36,761 bases of DNA from contig NZ_AYVY01000015.1 of assembly GCF_000503055.1 (NCBI RefSeq), positions 47,844 through 84,604 on the forward strand, given 5' to 3'. A program made the position numbers and the translations under genes. Below are positions 1-8,112 of the stretch, piece after piece; within the stretch, counting starts at the first letter, position 1; each line of letters starts with the position of its first letter. Source of the stretch: Mesorhizobium sp. LSHC420B00 (GTDB lineage Bacteria > Pseudomonadota > Alphaproteobacteria > Rhizobiales > Rhizobiaceae). The notes under the pieces are model-generated. The model had not been told where the DNA came from, ran no database searches, and was given only the letters and a program-made list of their open reading frames with translations.

Positions 1-1577
1 GAGAAGGCGCCGCGGCTGCCGTCCGTCATATCGTTGTAGCCGAGGCTGGAGGTATCGGCGACCACCGCCTTGACCTGCTCATAGGGGATACCGAGCTCCT
101 CTGCCGCCACCAGCGAAAGCGAGGCGCGCGAGCCACCCACGTCAACGGTTCCGACGGCAAGCGAGACCGAACCGTCCATGCCGATGTTGAGGTCGGTGCA
201 GGTCTGGCCACCGAAGTTGAACCAGAAGCCGCAGGCCATGCCGCGGCCCTGGTTCTTGCCGAGCGGCGCCTTCATGTGCGGATGGCTCTTCGCCGCCTCC
301 AGCGTTGGGCCGATGCCGATCGGGCCGTATACCGGGCCGTAGGACGATCTGGTGCCTTCCTGCGCCGCGTTCCTGATCCGGAACTCGACCGGGTCCATGC
401 CGATCTCCTTGGCCAGCTCGTCGACCGCGCTTTCCACCGCAAACGCCGCCATCGGTGCCGACGGCGCGCGATAGGCCGCCGTCTTGGGCCGGTTGACCAG
501 CACTTCGTAGCCGACCGTCCTGACGTTCTCGAGCTTGTAGCAGGCAAAGGCGGTCATGGCGCCGATCTCAGCCCACATGCCGGCATAGGGGCCGCAGGAA
601 TAGCGCAGCGTGGCCTCGGCCGCCGTGATCGTGCCGTCCTTACGGGCGCCGATCCTGACGTCGATCGAGGTGGCGCTAGTCGGGCCGGAGGCGCGGAACA
701 CCTCGTCGCGCGTCATGACCAGCTTGACCGGCCGGCCGGCTTTGCGCGACAGCGCCAGCGCCACCGGTTCGGCCCAGACATGGGTCTTGCCGCCGAAACC
801 ACCGCCGATCTCCGACGAGGTGACGCGCAGCTTCGAGGCCTCCATGCCAAGCAGCTGGGCGCAGTGCTGGCGATAGACGAAATGCCCTTGCGTGCAGACC
901 CAAAGATCGGCGGTGCCGTCGGAGCTGAAATTGGCGACGCAGGCATGCGGCTCGATATAACCCTGGTGCGTCTGCTCGGTCTTGAAGGAGCGTTCGACGA
1001 CGAAATCGGCCTGGCCGAAACCTTCATGGATGTCGCCATGGCCGTACTGGGTGCGCTTGGTGACGTTGGAAGGCTTGACGGGCTTTTGCTCAAGGCCCTC
1101 GGTGAAGATGGCGTCGTTGAGCACGGGTGAGGAGTGCTTCATCGCCTCGTCGACATCGGTGACATGCGGCAGCACCTCGTAGTCGACCTCGATCAGCTTC
1201 AGTGCCTGCCTCGCCGTGCGGGCATCGACTGCAGCGACCGCGGCCACAGCATGGCCGTCGTAGAGCGCTTTCTTGCGCGCCATGCAGTTGTCGAGGATGT
1301 CGTACATGGCGGCATCGCCGTCGGTGAGGTCGGGCAGGTCGGCCGCGGTGATCACCGCCTTGACGCCGGCGAGCTTCTCCGCCTTCGACGTGTCGATCTT
1401 CCTGATCGTGGCATGCGCATGGGGGCTTCTGAGAACGCGCCCGACCAGTTGCCCGGCCATGTTGAAGTCGGCGCCATAGCGTGCGCGGCCCGTCACCTTG
1501 TCGACGCCGTCGGGACGGATGGGGCGCGTGCCGACAGAGGTGAAATTGCGTCCGGAGTAACGTGGATCGAAATTCAT
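1..1577 (-). CDS. Molybdenum hydroxylase large (Mo-cofactor) subunit, partial
   Basis: Catalytic subunit of a xanthine dehydrogenase/aldehyde oxidase-family enzyme that binds molybdopterin cytosine dinucleotide and hydroxylates a carbon of its substrate. About 525 of the usual 750-800 residues are visible; the C-terminus, with the catalytic glutamate, lies beyond the left edge. The N-terminal a/b hammerhead domain is followed by the family motif GGGFGGK near residue 260 and an AYRAP segment typical of the hydroxybenzoyl-CoA reductase/XDH branch. The active-site loop of true CO dehydrogenase (AYRCSFR) is absent, so a coxL name is not justified. Two in-frame ATGs exist, at 1583 (overlapping the upstream stop as ATGA) and 1577; the AGGGAG ribosome site lies 7 nt before the second, which is why it is chosen. 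It is last of three co-transcribed subunit genes. The substrate cannot be told. Confidence 0.9.
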   Translation of the reverse strand, partial: MNFDPRYSGRNFTSVGTRPIRPDGVDKVTGRARYGADFNMAGQLVGRVLRSPHAHATIRKIDTSKAEKLAGVKAVITAADLPDLTDGDAAMYDILDNCMARKKALYDGHAVAAVAAVDARTARQALKLIEVDYEVLPHVTDVDEAMKHSSPVLNDAIFTEGLEQKPVKPSNVTKRTQYGHGDIHEGFGQADFVVERSFKTEQTHQGYIEPHACVANFSSDGTADLWVCTQGHFVYRQHCAQLLGMEASKLRVTSSEIGGGFGGKTHVWAEPVALALSRKAGRPVKLVMTRDEVFRASGPTSATSIDVRIGARKDGTITAAEATLRYSCGPYAGMWAEIGAMTAFACYKLENVRTVGYEVLVNRPKTAAYRAPSAPMAAFAVESAVDELAKEIGMDPVEFRIRNAAQEGTRSSYGPVYGPIGIGPTLEAAKSHPHMKAPLGKNQGRGMACGFWFNFGGQTCTDLNIGMDGSVSLAVGTVDVGGSRASLSLVAAEELGIPYEQVKAVVADTSSLGYNDMTDGSRGAF

Positions 1578-1579
1578 CG

Positions 1580-2059
1580 TCATGCTCCCTTCATCACGCT
1601 CGCGGCGTCCTGAACGGCACGCACGATCTTGTCATAGCCGGTGCAGCGGCAGAGGTTCCCGGCGAGGCCGAAGCGGATCTCCTCCTCGGTCGGATCGGGG
1701 TTCTTGGCCAACAGGTCCTTGGCCGCCATGAGGAAGCCCGGCGTGCAGATGCCGCATTGAAGCGCGGCGTGTTCCAGGAATTTCTGCTGCAGCGGATGCA
1801 GCTTGTCGCCATGCGCCATGCCCTCGATGGTTTCGATGCGCCGCCCTTCAGCCTCCGCGCCGAGCACCAGGCACGAGCACACCAGCCGGTCGTCGAGGAT
1901 GATGCTGCAGGCGCCGCAGTCGCCGGTGCCGCAGCCTTCCTTGGCGCCCGTCAGCCCCAGGCGATCGCGCAGGACATCGAGCAGCGTCTCGTCCGGCTGG
2001 CAAAGGTACTCGACATTGTCGCCATTGATTGTCGTTGATACTGCCACACCAGCCATCAT
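1580..2059 (-). CDS. Molybdenum hydroxylase small 2Fe-2S subunit
   Basis: Iron-sulfur subunit that passes electrons from the molybdenum centre to the FAD subunit. The 159-aa length is normal. The plant-type ferredoxin domain carries C43, C48, C51 and C63 (CGTGDCGAC motif), and the all-helical second domain carries C102, C105, C137 and C139 (QCGICTPG and CRCTGY motifs), so both clusters look intact. Its start overlaps the stop of the FAD-subunit gene by 4 nt (ATGA). Two adjacent ATGs (2059 and 2056) follow a GGAGG site, and the second has slightly better spacing. The stop in turn overlaps the first possible start of the large-subunit gene, so the three genes form a tight operon. Confidence 0.95.
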   Translation of the reverse strand: MMAGVAVSTTINGDNVEYLCQPDETLLDVLRDRLGLTGAKEGCGTGDCGACSIILDDRLVCSCLVLGAEAEGRRIETIEGMAHGDKLHPLQQKFLEHAALQCGICTPGFLMAAKDLLAKNPDPTEEEIRFGLAGNLCRCTGYDKIVRAVQDAASVMKGA

Positions 2060-2916
2060 TTGCCTCCTGCACGTGCATAGGCGGTCGTGACGGCCCGCTT
2101 GGCCAGCACACCCGCAACTTTCCGTCTGAATTCGATAGTGCCTCGCTTGTCGTCGATCGGACGACAGGCCCCCGAGCAGACCTTGGCGAGCCTCTCCAGC
2201 GTGGCTTCGTCCAGCTTGGAGCCGATGAGAACCTCGGCGGCCTCCTCGACCAGAATCACCGTCGGCGCCACGGCGCCCAGCGCCAGGCGGGCGAATTTGA
2301 CGCGACCTTGCTCATCGAGCATCAGGTTCACGCCGACGCTTACCACGGCGATGTCCATCTCCGTGCGCGGAATGAAACGCAGATAGGCATCGCCCGAACG
2401 CGGCAGACGTTTGTCGAGCAGGATTGCCTCGATGATCTCGCCCTTGGTCAGCGACGTCTTGCCCGGCCCAGTCGGTACCGCTTCCACGGCAATCGTGCGC
2501 CTGGCTCCCGGGCCGACGACCACCGCCTTGGCGCCAGCGGCTACCAGCGCCGGCACGCTGTCGGCGGCCGGCGAGGCGTTGCACAGATTGCCGACGATGG
2601 TGCAGCGTCCCTGCACCTGCTTCGAGCCGATCAGCTTGGCCGCTTCGACGACGCCGGGCCATGCCTTCTTCAGGGCCTTGCTCTCGCCCAGCATGGCGCA
2701 CGGGACCGCCGCGCCGATGCTGAAGCCCTCGGCTGTTTCCCTGATCTCGCCAAGCCCATCGATCGCCTTGATGTCGACGATCAAGTCGGGTTCGATAAAG
2801 CCGCCTTTCATTCTCACCAAGAGGTCGCTGCCTCCGGCAAGGATGGCGGCCGTGCCGGCTGAGCCGGCCAACAGGCCGGCGGCGTCTTCAATTGAAAGCG
2901 GACGTATGTAACGCAT
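2056..2916 (-). CDS. Molybdenum hydroxylase FAD-binding medium subunit
   Basis: FAD subunit (CoxM/CutM type, 286 aa) of the same three-subunit enzyme; it takes electrons from the 2Fe-2S subunit and hands them to an external acceptor. The FAD-binding segments are visible as AGGSDLL at residues 27-33 and TIVGNLCNASPAAD at 106-119, followed by the C-terminal CO_deh_flav_C-like domain. It is the first gene of the FAD/2Fe-2S/Mo operon, the order usual for this family. A purine-rich site (AAGGGGAG) sits just before the ATG. The roughly 140-nt leader contains an ATCA-AC-TGAT inverted repeat near 2942-2951, which might be an operator, but I cannot assign a regulator. Confidence 0.93.
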   Translation of the reverse strand: MRYIRPLSIEDAAGLLAGSAGTAAILAGGSDLLVRMKGGFIEPDLIVDIKAIDGLGEIRETAEGFSIGAAVPCAMLGESKALKKAWPGVVEAAKLIGSKQVQGRCTIVGNLCNASPAADSVPALVAAGAKAVVVGPGARRTIAVEAVPTGPGKTSLTKGEIIEAILLDKRLPRSGDAYLRFIPRTEMDIAVVSVGVNLMLDEQGRVKFARLALGAVAPTVILVEEAAEVLIGSKLDEATLERLAKVCSGACRPIDDKRGTIEFRRKVAGVLAKRAVTTAYARAGGK

Positions 2917-3054
2917 CGTCTCCCCTTAGTGGTCATAATCACATCAACTGATATAAACCGTCTCTCCACAATGGCCATCCCATTCGTACATTCGCGGATT
3001 GGGCCAGGCGCCGCAATTTTCATTTGCTCGTCCAACTGGACGCGCCGCCAGCCA

Positions 3055-4698
3055 CTAATGCTCGATCGGTCCCTTCGGCATCACCAGCGCCGTGCCGGCT
3101 GTCGTCGGCCGCTCGATCATGCGGCGGACGCGGGGTGGCTCGTTGCCGCTGTGCAGGGCCCTTATACGCTCGCCGATGACCGCGTCGGCGTAGGTGGCGC
3201 GCCTGTTGTGGCGGATATATTCGACCCAGGTTGGCGTGTGGTAGTGCTCGATCCATATCGAGGGATTTTCGAGATCGCGCGCCAATGTCCAGTTGCGGGC
3301 GCCGTCACGCCGGCGGATGCGGCCCCGTTCGGCCATGGTGGCGAGGAATTCCGGCACGTCCTCGTTGCGGATCACGTATTCGATCATGATGGCGATGGGA
3401 CCACTGCGCGGCTTGAGATCAAGCGCCAGATGCGGCTCCTGGAAGCGGTTAAGCGGATCGAGGTTGAGCACGGCCTGCTGCGGCAGCGGCAGCAGCAGGC
3501 CGATGGCGCCTCCCGCCAGCATCGCGACGCTGGCCGCCATCAGGGCGACTTCGGCGCCATGGGCGTCGGCAACCACGCCCCAGACCCAGCTGCCGAGCGC
3601 GATACCGCCGAAGGTTGCGGTCTGGTAGACCGAAAGCACGCGGCCGACCACCCAGCGCGGCGTCGACATCTGCACGGTGACATTGAAGTGCGAAAGCGCT
3701 GTCACCCAGCAGGCGCCGCCGACCAGCAAGCCGAGTGACGTCTGCCAGGCATTCTCGCTGACGGCGGCATTGAAGGCGCAGAGCGCGAAACCGGCGAATG
3801 CCATGCGCACCATGGTTTCGCTGGACAGCAGCTGCCGCAGCCTGACGCTGGTCAGCGCGCCGCCGACGGCGCCGATGCCGAAGGCGCCGAGCATGATGCC
3901 GTAGCTCAAGGCGTCGCCCTTGACGACGTCGCGCGCGACCAGGGGAAGCAGTGCCAGGACCGCGCCGGCGCTGAAGCCGAAGGCCGAGCTCCTGACCAGC
4001 ACCTTGCCGATATTGGGCGACATCGCGACGTAGCGCAGGCCAGCGCCCATTGCGGCGCCCAGCGTCTCGCGCGGCAAGGTCGATGCCGGCAGTTCCGGCC
4101 TCCAGCGGGCCAGCACGACGATGAGGCCGACATAGCTCAGCGTGTTGACGGCAAAGGCCGCGGCGGCGCCTGCGGCGGCAACGATGATGCCCCCGATCGC
4201 CGGGCCGACGCTGCGCGTCAGGTTGAAGCCCATCGAGTTGAGCGCGATCGCCGCCGGCACCTTGGGACGAGGCACCATGTCGCCGACCGAAGCCTGCCAG
4301 GACGGGCTGTTGAGCGCGGTGCCACTGTCGATCAGGAAGGTGAAGGCGAGCAGCGTCCACGGCGTCATCAGGTCGAGATAGGTGAAGACGGTGAGAAGAG
4401 CCGAGACGGCGAGCATGAAGATCTGCGCGATCAGCATGATTTTGCGCCGGTTGAAACTGTCGGCGATGGCGCCGGCCAGCAGCGCGAAGAGCATGATCGG
4501 CAAAGTGGTCGAGGCCTGGACCAATGCGACCTGGTAGGACGAGGTAGCGATCGTAGTCATCATCCAGGCGGCACCGACGCCCTGGATGAGGCCGCCGAAA
4601 TTGGAGACGAGGCTGGCGGACCACACCGCCCGGAAGATGCCGTGCCGGAACGGCGCCAGCGCCGAGGCGCTTTCGCTTTCCGGTGTGTCGTCGTTCAT
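3055..4698 (-). CDS. MFS exporter with C-terminal soluble domain (MFS_3/EntS-like)
   Basis: Inner-membrane major facilitator of the MFS_3 group, which includes enterobactin exporter EntS. The N-terminal 400 or so residues contain about a dozen hydrophobic segments, with an ADSFNRRK loop between helices 2 and 3 that corresponds to the MFS signature. Residues from about 440 to the end form a soluble tail resembling a dimeric ferredoxin-like (ABM-type) domain, rich in Arg, Trp and His. The reading frame opens upstream at 4752, but the ATG at 4698 (MNDDTPES) has a GGGAAAG ribosome site 5 nt away and starts where homologues usually do, giving 547 aa. The substrate is unknown and no siderophore genes lie nearby. 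It is separate from the molybdenum hydroxylase operon by 138 nt. Confidence 0.85.
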   Translation of the reverse strand: MNDDTPESESASALAPFRHGIFRAVWSASLVSNFGGLIQGVGAAWMMTTIATSSYQVALVQASTTLPIMLFALLAGAIADSFNRRKIMLIAQIFMLAVSALLTVFTYLDLMTPWTLLAFTFLIDSGTALNSPSWQASVGDMVPRPKVPAAIALNSMGFNLTRSVGPAIGGIIVAAAGAAAAFAVNTLSYVGLIVVLARWRPELPASTLPRETLGAAMGAGLRYVAMSPNIGKVLVRSSAFGFSAGAVLALLPLVARDVVKGDALSYGIMLGAFGIGAVGGALTSVRLRQLLSSETMVRMAFAGFALCAFNAAVSENAWQTSLGLLVGGACWVTALSHFNVTVQMSTPRWVVGRVLSVYQTATFGGIALGSWVWGVVADAHGAEVALMAASVAMLAGGAIGLLLPLPQQAVLNLDPLNRFQEPHLALDLKPRSGPIAIMIEYVIRNEDVPEFLATMAERGRIRRRDGARNWTLARDLENPSIWIEHYHTPTWVEYIRHNRRATYADAVIGERIRALHSGNEPPRVRRMIERPTTAGTALVMPKGPIEH

Positions 4699-4870
4699 CG
4701 ATGCTTTCCCGGGCTCAAATGCGTTTGTTCTTGCGATGAATCGGCCCCTCAAGCCATGGATTCAAAAAATAGAACATCACAGCGCAAAGGGCGAACGCAT
4801 TCTCGAGAAAGATCATGGTCCAACAACAAGATAGCGAGCGCGGAGCCCGTCCGCGCGCGCCATAGCGGGC

Positions 4871-5206
4871 TCACTGCATGCCGTCCCTGACGATCGCCGC
4901 CACTTCGATCAAGCCTTCGAAATTGTCGGTGCGGCCCTGGCGGATGTCTTCGGTTTCGCGCAGCAGCCACAAACCGATCGAGATGAGATTGGCGCGCAGC
5001 TCCGTGGGCAGGGCGCTGTCGCCAGAGCGGAGATCTTCGACGAAGGCGGTCCAGACGCGACTGGTGAAATGCAGGGCCTCGGCCGCTTCCAGCGAATCGC
5101 GGCCAGCCGCCATCGCCGCCAACAGCATGCGGATCGAACGGCTAAGAAGCTGCCGATGCCTGGCCCCGGCAGCGGTCTGCATTTCGGCTCGGGGGAATTG
5201 ATACAT
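4871..5206 (-). CDS. flaF: Flagellar biosynthesis regulator FlaF (isolated copy)
   Basis: The 111-aa protein has the full FlaF profile: an MYQF start, a helical middle, and the near-invariant block around residues 75-105 (LISIGLWLLRE, EDIRQG, NFEGLIEVAAIVRDG). In alphaproteobacteria FlaF promotes flagellin synthesis or secretion and usually works against FlbT. The normal context is a flagellin/flbT/flgD cluster, but no flagellar gene lies within this window on either side, so this is either a second copy or a displaced one. The ribosome site is weak (GGAG about 13 nt upstream), and the start is chosen by agreement with the family N-terminus. The 172-nt gap to the MFS gene start shows nothing recognisable. 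Confidence 0.85.
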   Translation of the reverse strand: MYQFPRAEMQTAAGARHRQLLSRSIRMLLAAMAAGRDSLEAAEALHFTSRVWTAFVEDLRSGDSALPTELRANLISIGLWLLRETEDIRQGRTDNFEGLIEVAAIVRDGMQ

Positions 5207-5730
5207 CGTTGCTGCTCTACCGCTCCGTCGGCGTTGTCAGGTCAGGAAACTCAACAGATCGAGTTGCGAGATTTGATCCAGATGCTGGCATCGCCAGCTG
5301 CCGAATACGCATCACTTCACCAGGGACACCACCACGCGACGCCGCGCACAAAATCGCACCTGTTGCAGGGAGCGCGAATCCGGCTCCGGAATGGTTCCGG
5401 AACATGAGGTTTTGGTGGTCGCCGCGCCCCCGAGGAACGGCTGATTCGGCTACAATCTAACCGTAGACGAATCCGACATCAAACGCGATTTGACTGAAAC
5501 GAATTCCATCGGTCGGGGCGCTCCGAGGGTACATTTTCGAAGCGCCCGTGTGCTTTGCGGCGGTCGGATCCAACTGCAAGTGTGCCGTATCGGCAATTCG
5601 TCGATTGCGATAGGCTCCTGTTGTCGGGACGGATGGGGCGTCTGTCTCGGTTTGGCGTAACGCCGGTTGCATGCCACTGCGCGACAGAGCGCGGATTCGT
5701 GAAACTGGCTTTGGGGAATTGGGGGAAACA
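5207..5730. other. Intergenic region between divergent flaF and TMEM43-like gene
   Basis: A 524-bp stretch with no credible gene. A 97-codon minus-strand frame exists at 5450-5743, but it has no family resemblance and an atypical composition. The region must hold the two divergent promoters. It contains a short perfect inverted repeat at 5385-5401 (7-bp arms around TGG) that could be a regulator site. Confidence 0.5.
5385..5401. repeat. Short perfect inverted repeat, possible operator
   Basis: TCCGGAA and TTCCGGA separated by TGG, in the gap between divergent genes. It has no T-run, so it is not a terminator. Its position, about 180 nt upstream of flaF and 330 nt upstream of the plus-strand gene, allows but does not prove a regulatory role. 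Confidence 0.3.
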
Positions 5731-6918
5731 ATGGGCGATTCAATTCAGGAAATAACGTCCGTCTCGTGGTTCGGGCGGATCAAGCGCGGGGTCGGCGGGA
5801 TCGTTTTCGGCTTGCTCTTGATCGTGCTGATGGTGATCGGCCTGTTCTGGAACGAGGGTCGCGCCGTGCAGACGGCGCGTTCGCTGGCCGAGGGATCGGG
5901 CGCGGTGATCTCGGTTGGCACCGATAGCATCGATGCTGGCAATGAAGGCAAGCTTGTCCATGTCACCGGGGCGGTGACGGCGAGCGGCGGCCTTGCCGAT
6001 CCGGACTTTGGCATTTCGGCGCAAGGATTGCGGCTGTCGCGCAGCACCGAGATGTACCAGTGGAAAGAAGAACAGAAATCCGAGACGACGAAGAAGCTTG
6101 GTGGCGGCGAGGAGACGGTGACAACCTACAGCTATTCGAAAGTGTGGGACGACAGCCAGATCAACTCGTCGGAGTTCAAGAAGCCGGACGGCCATGAGAA
6201 TCCGCCGATGGAGATACACAGCAAGAGGTTCCAGATCCCGGACGGCAAGCTCGGTGCCTTCACGCTCGACCGGCCGGTGCTGGACCTGATCGGCGGCGAC
6301 AAGGAATTTTCACTGTCACCGGACCAGTCGGCTACCATCGATGCCGCCTATACCGGCACCAAGCGGGTCAACATCGTCGACGGAAAGATCTATTTCGGCT
6401 TCAACACCACGTCGCCGGCGCTGGGCGACTATCGCATTGGCTACGAGCTGGCGCCGCTCGGCCTGGTCAGCGTCGTCGCGCGCCAGGCAGCGGGCGGGTT
6501 CGAACCCTACCAGACAAAGGCCGGCGACCAGTTGCTGATGGTCGACATCGGCAATGTGCCGGCGGAAAAGATGTTCGCCGACGCGGTCAACCAGAACACG
6601 CTTATCACCTGGCTGCTGCGCGCCGCCGGCCTGCTGCTGTTGGCCATCGGCTTTGCCCTGCTGCTCAGCCCGATTGGCGTCGTCCTCGACGTTATTCCTT
6701 TGCTCGGCAGCGTGGCGCGGATGGGCACCGGCATCATTGCCTTTTTCCTGGCGATCCTGGTCGGCACGACGACGATGGCGATCGCCTGGTTCTGGTACCG
6801 GCCGGTGCTGGCGGCAGGCATCCTGGCCGCCGGCGTCATCGCGGCGGCGGCGGTCTATTATCTTGGCCGCTCGCGCGGGCAGGCCGCACCGCTTGCCACG
6901 CCGAGCGCCGCTACATGA
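5731..6918 (+). CDS. TMEM43 family (DUF1625) membrane protein
   Basis: A 395-aa membrane protein resembling the TMEM43/LUMA family, which is known from animals and scattered bacteria. The architecture matches: one N-terminal membrane helix (about residues 15-40), a large extra-membrane domain of about 250 residues, then about three hydrophobic helices near residues 290-385 and a short basic-polar tail. The frame is open from 5671, but the ATG at 5731 directly follows a GGGGGAAA ribosome site and gives the expected N-terminus. The bacterial role is unknown; the human protein sits in the inner nuclear membrane and ER. It converges on the acetylpolyamine amidohydrolase gene with 21 nt between stops and no visible terminator. 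No functional link with its neighbours is apparent. Confidence 0.8.
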   Translation: MGDSIQEITSVSWFGRIKRGVGGIVFGLLLIVLMVIGLFWNEGRAVQTARSLAEGSGAVISVGTDSIDAGNEGKLVHVTGAVTASGGLADPDFGISAQGLRLSRSTEMYQWKEEQKSETTKKLGGGEETVTTYSYSKVWDDSQINSSEFKKPDGHENPPMEIHSKRFQIPDGKLGAFTLDRPVLDLIGGDKEFSLSPDQSATIDAAYTGTKRVNIVDGKIYFGFNTTSPALGDYRIGYELAPLGLVSVVARQAAGGFEPYQTKAGDQLLMVDIGNVPAEKMFADAVNQNTLITWLLRAAGLLLLAIGFALLLSPIGVVLDVIPLLGSVARMGTGIIAFFLAILVGTTTMAIAWFWYRPVLAAGILAAGVIAAAAVYYLGRSRGQAAPLATPSAAT

Positions 6919-6939
6919 TTGCAGGCACCGGCGGCACTT

Positions 6940-7971
6940 CTAGCGGTCCTCGAAGCCGGTCAGCACGCCGACGGCGTTGACGCCGATCTCCTCGACGGCG
7001 TAGCCGCCTTCCATGACGAACAGCGTCGGCAGGCCGAGCCTGGCGATGCGGCGGCCGATTCTGGGATAGTTTTCCGTTTTCAGCTTGAACTGGCTGATCG
7101 GGTCCTTCTCGAAAGTGTCGACGCCGAGTGAAACCGCGACGACGTCAGGAGCATAAGCCGAAAGCCTCGTGCAGGCCTCCTCGAGTGAGGCGTTCCACAC
7201 GTCCCAGCCGGTGCCGAAGGGCATCGGATAATTGTCGTTGAAGCCTTCGCCGTCGCCCTCGCCGCGTTCGTCGGCATGGCCGAGAAAGAAGGGATATTCG
7301 GTCATCGGATCGCCATGCAGGTTCAGCACCTGCACGTCGCCGCGGCGATAGAATATCTCCTGGGTGCCGTTGCCGTGGTGATAGTCGATGTCGAGGATCG
7401 AAACGCGCCCGGCGCCATGGTCGCGAAACCATTGCGCGACGACGGCGGCGTTGTTGATGAAGCAATAGCCGCCCATGAAGGCCGCCCCTGCATGGTGCCC
7501 CGGCGGGCGGCACAGCGCGAAGGCGGAAGGCTCACCGGCCTTGACCAGCGCGGCGGCTGTCAGCGCGACATCATAGGACGACTTGATCGCGTCCCATGTG
7601 CCTTTGACAAAAGTCGCGCCGCCGTCGAAGGAGTAGAAGCCGAGCAACGCATCGATGCCTTTCGGGCGCACGTCGCCGCGCAGGCCGCGCGTCGGCCAGG
7701 TGAAGGGAATGGCCGAACCGGTGCGGCCCGACGCTTCCCAGAGCGGCCACACGGTCGGCAGGAAATCGATGTAGTCGCTGGCATGAACCTTCTTGGCGGC
7801 GGCGAGGTCGTGACTTTCCGGTGACAGGATCGGACCGAGCTTTTCGCTCTCCACCCGCGCCCTGATGAACTCGGCGCGCGAGGGCTTTTCAAAAGCCGGC
7901 ACGATGGCGCCGGCGATCAGTTCGACATTGCCGGAATGGCCGGCATGGAGAGGCGAAAAAACAGTCTTCAT
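6940..7971 (-). CDS. aphA: Acetylpolyamine amidohydrolase (histone deacetylase family)
   Basis: Zinc-dependent deacetylase of the HDAC superfamily, predicted to release acetate from acetylputrescine, acetylspermidine and similar amines in the cytoplasm. The length (343 aa) is that of the Mycoplana ramosa enzyme. All key residues are present: tandem histidines H159/H160 (RPPGHH), zinc ligands D196 and H198 (DIDYHHGNGT) and D285 (GVDTFEKDP), and the transition-state tyrosine Y324 (EGGY). These numbers run one higher than those I recall for the M. ramosa enzyme. It is divergent from the amidohydrolase and polyamine-type ABC transporter genes, sharing a 141-nt promoter region, which supports a role in using imported acylated amines. 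Acetoin-utilisation or protein deacetylase roles are less likely given length and context. Confidence 0.88.
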   Translation of the reverse strand: MKTVFSPLHAGHSGNVELIAGAIVPAFEKPSRAEFIRARVESEKLGPILSPESHDLAAAKKVHASDYIDFLPTVWPLWEASGRTGSAIPFTWPTRGLRGDVRPKGIDALLGFYSFDGGATFVKGTWDAIKSSYDVALTAAALVKAGEPSAFALCRPPGHHAGAAFMGGYCFINNAAVVAQWFRDHGAGRVSILDIDYHHGNGTQEIFYRRGDVQVLNLHGDPMTEYPFFLGHADERGEGDGEGFNDNYPMPFGTGWDVWNASLEEACTRLSAYAPDVVAVSLGVDTFEKDPISQFKLKTENYPRIGRRIARLGLPTLFVMEGGYAVEEIGVNAVGVLTGFEDR

Positions 7972-8112
7972 GAAATCTTTCCGTGGTGAGACGCGGCGAC
8001 CCTAACCGTCCTGCATGGCCCTTCACAAGGCGCTGGGCCAACCAGCCATGGCTTGCTGGCACGGCAGCCGGTCGTCTAGCCTGCCGGCAGCGCAACCAAA
8101 CCGTGGGAAATC

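Noticed and set aside
1..1577. Aerobic carbon monoxide dehydrogenase large subunit (coxL)
   Set aside because: The subunit layout is similar, but the AYRCSFR active-site loop of form I CO dehydrogenase is replaced by AYRAP.
5450..5743. 97-codon minus-strand frame between flaF and the TMEM43-like gene
   Set aside because: Composition is unlike neighbouring proteins, there is no good ribosome site and no recognisable family; its start overlaps the true TMEM43-like start region.
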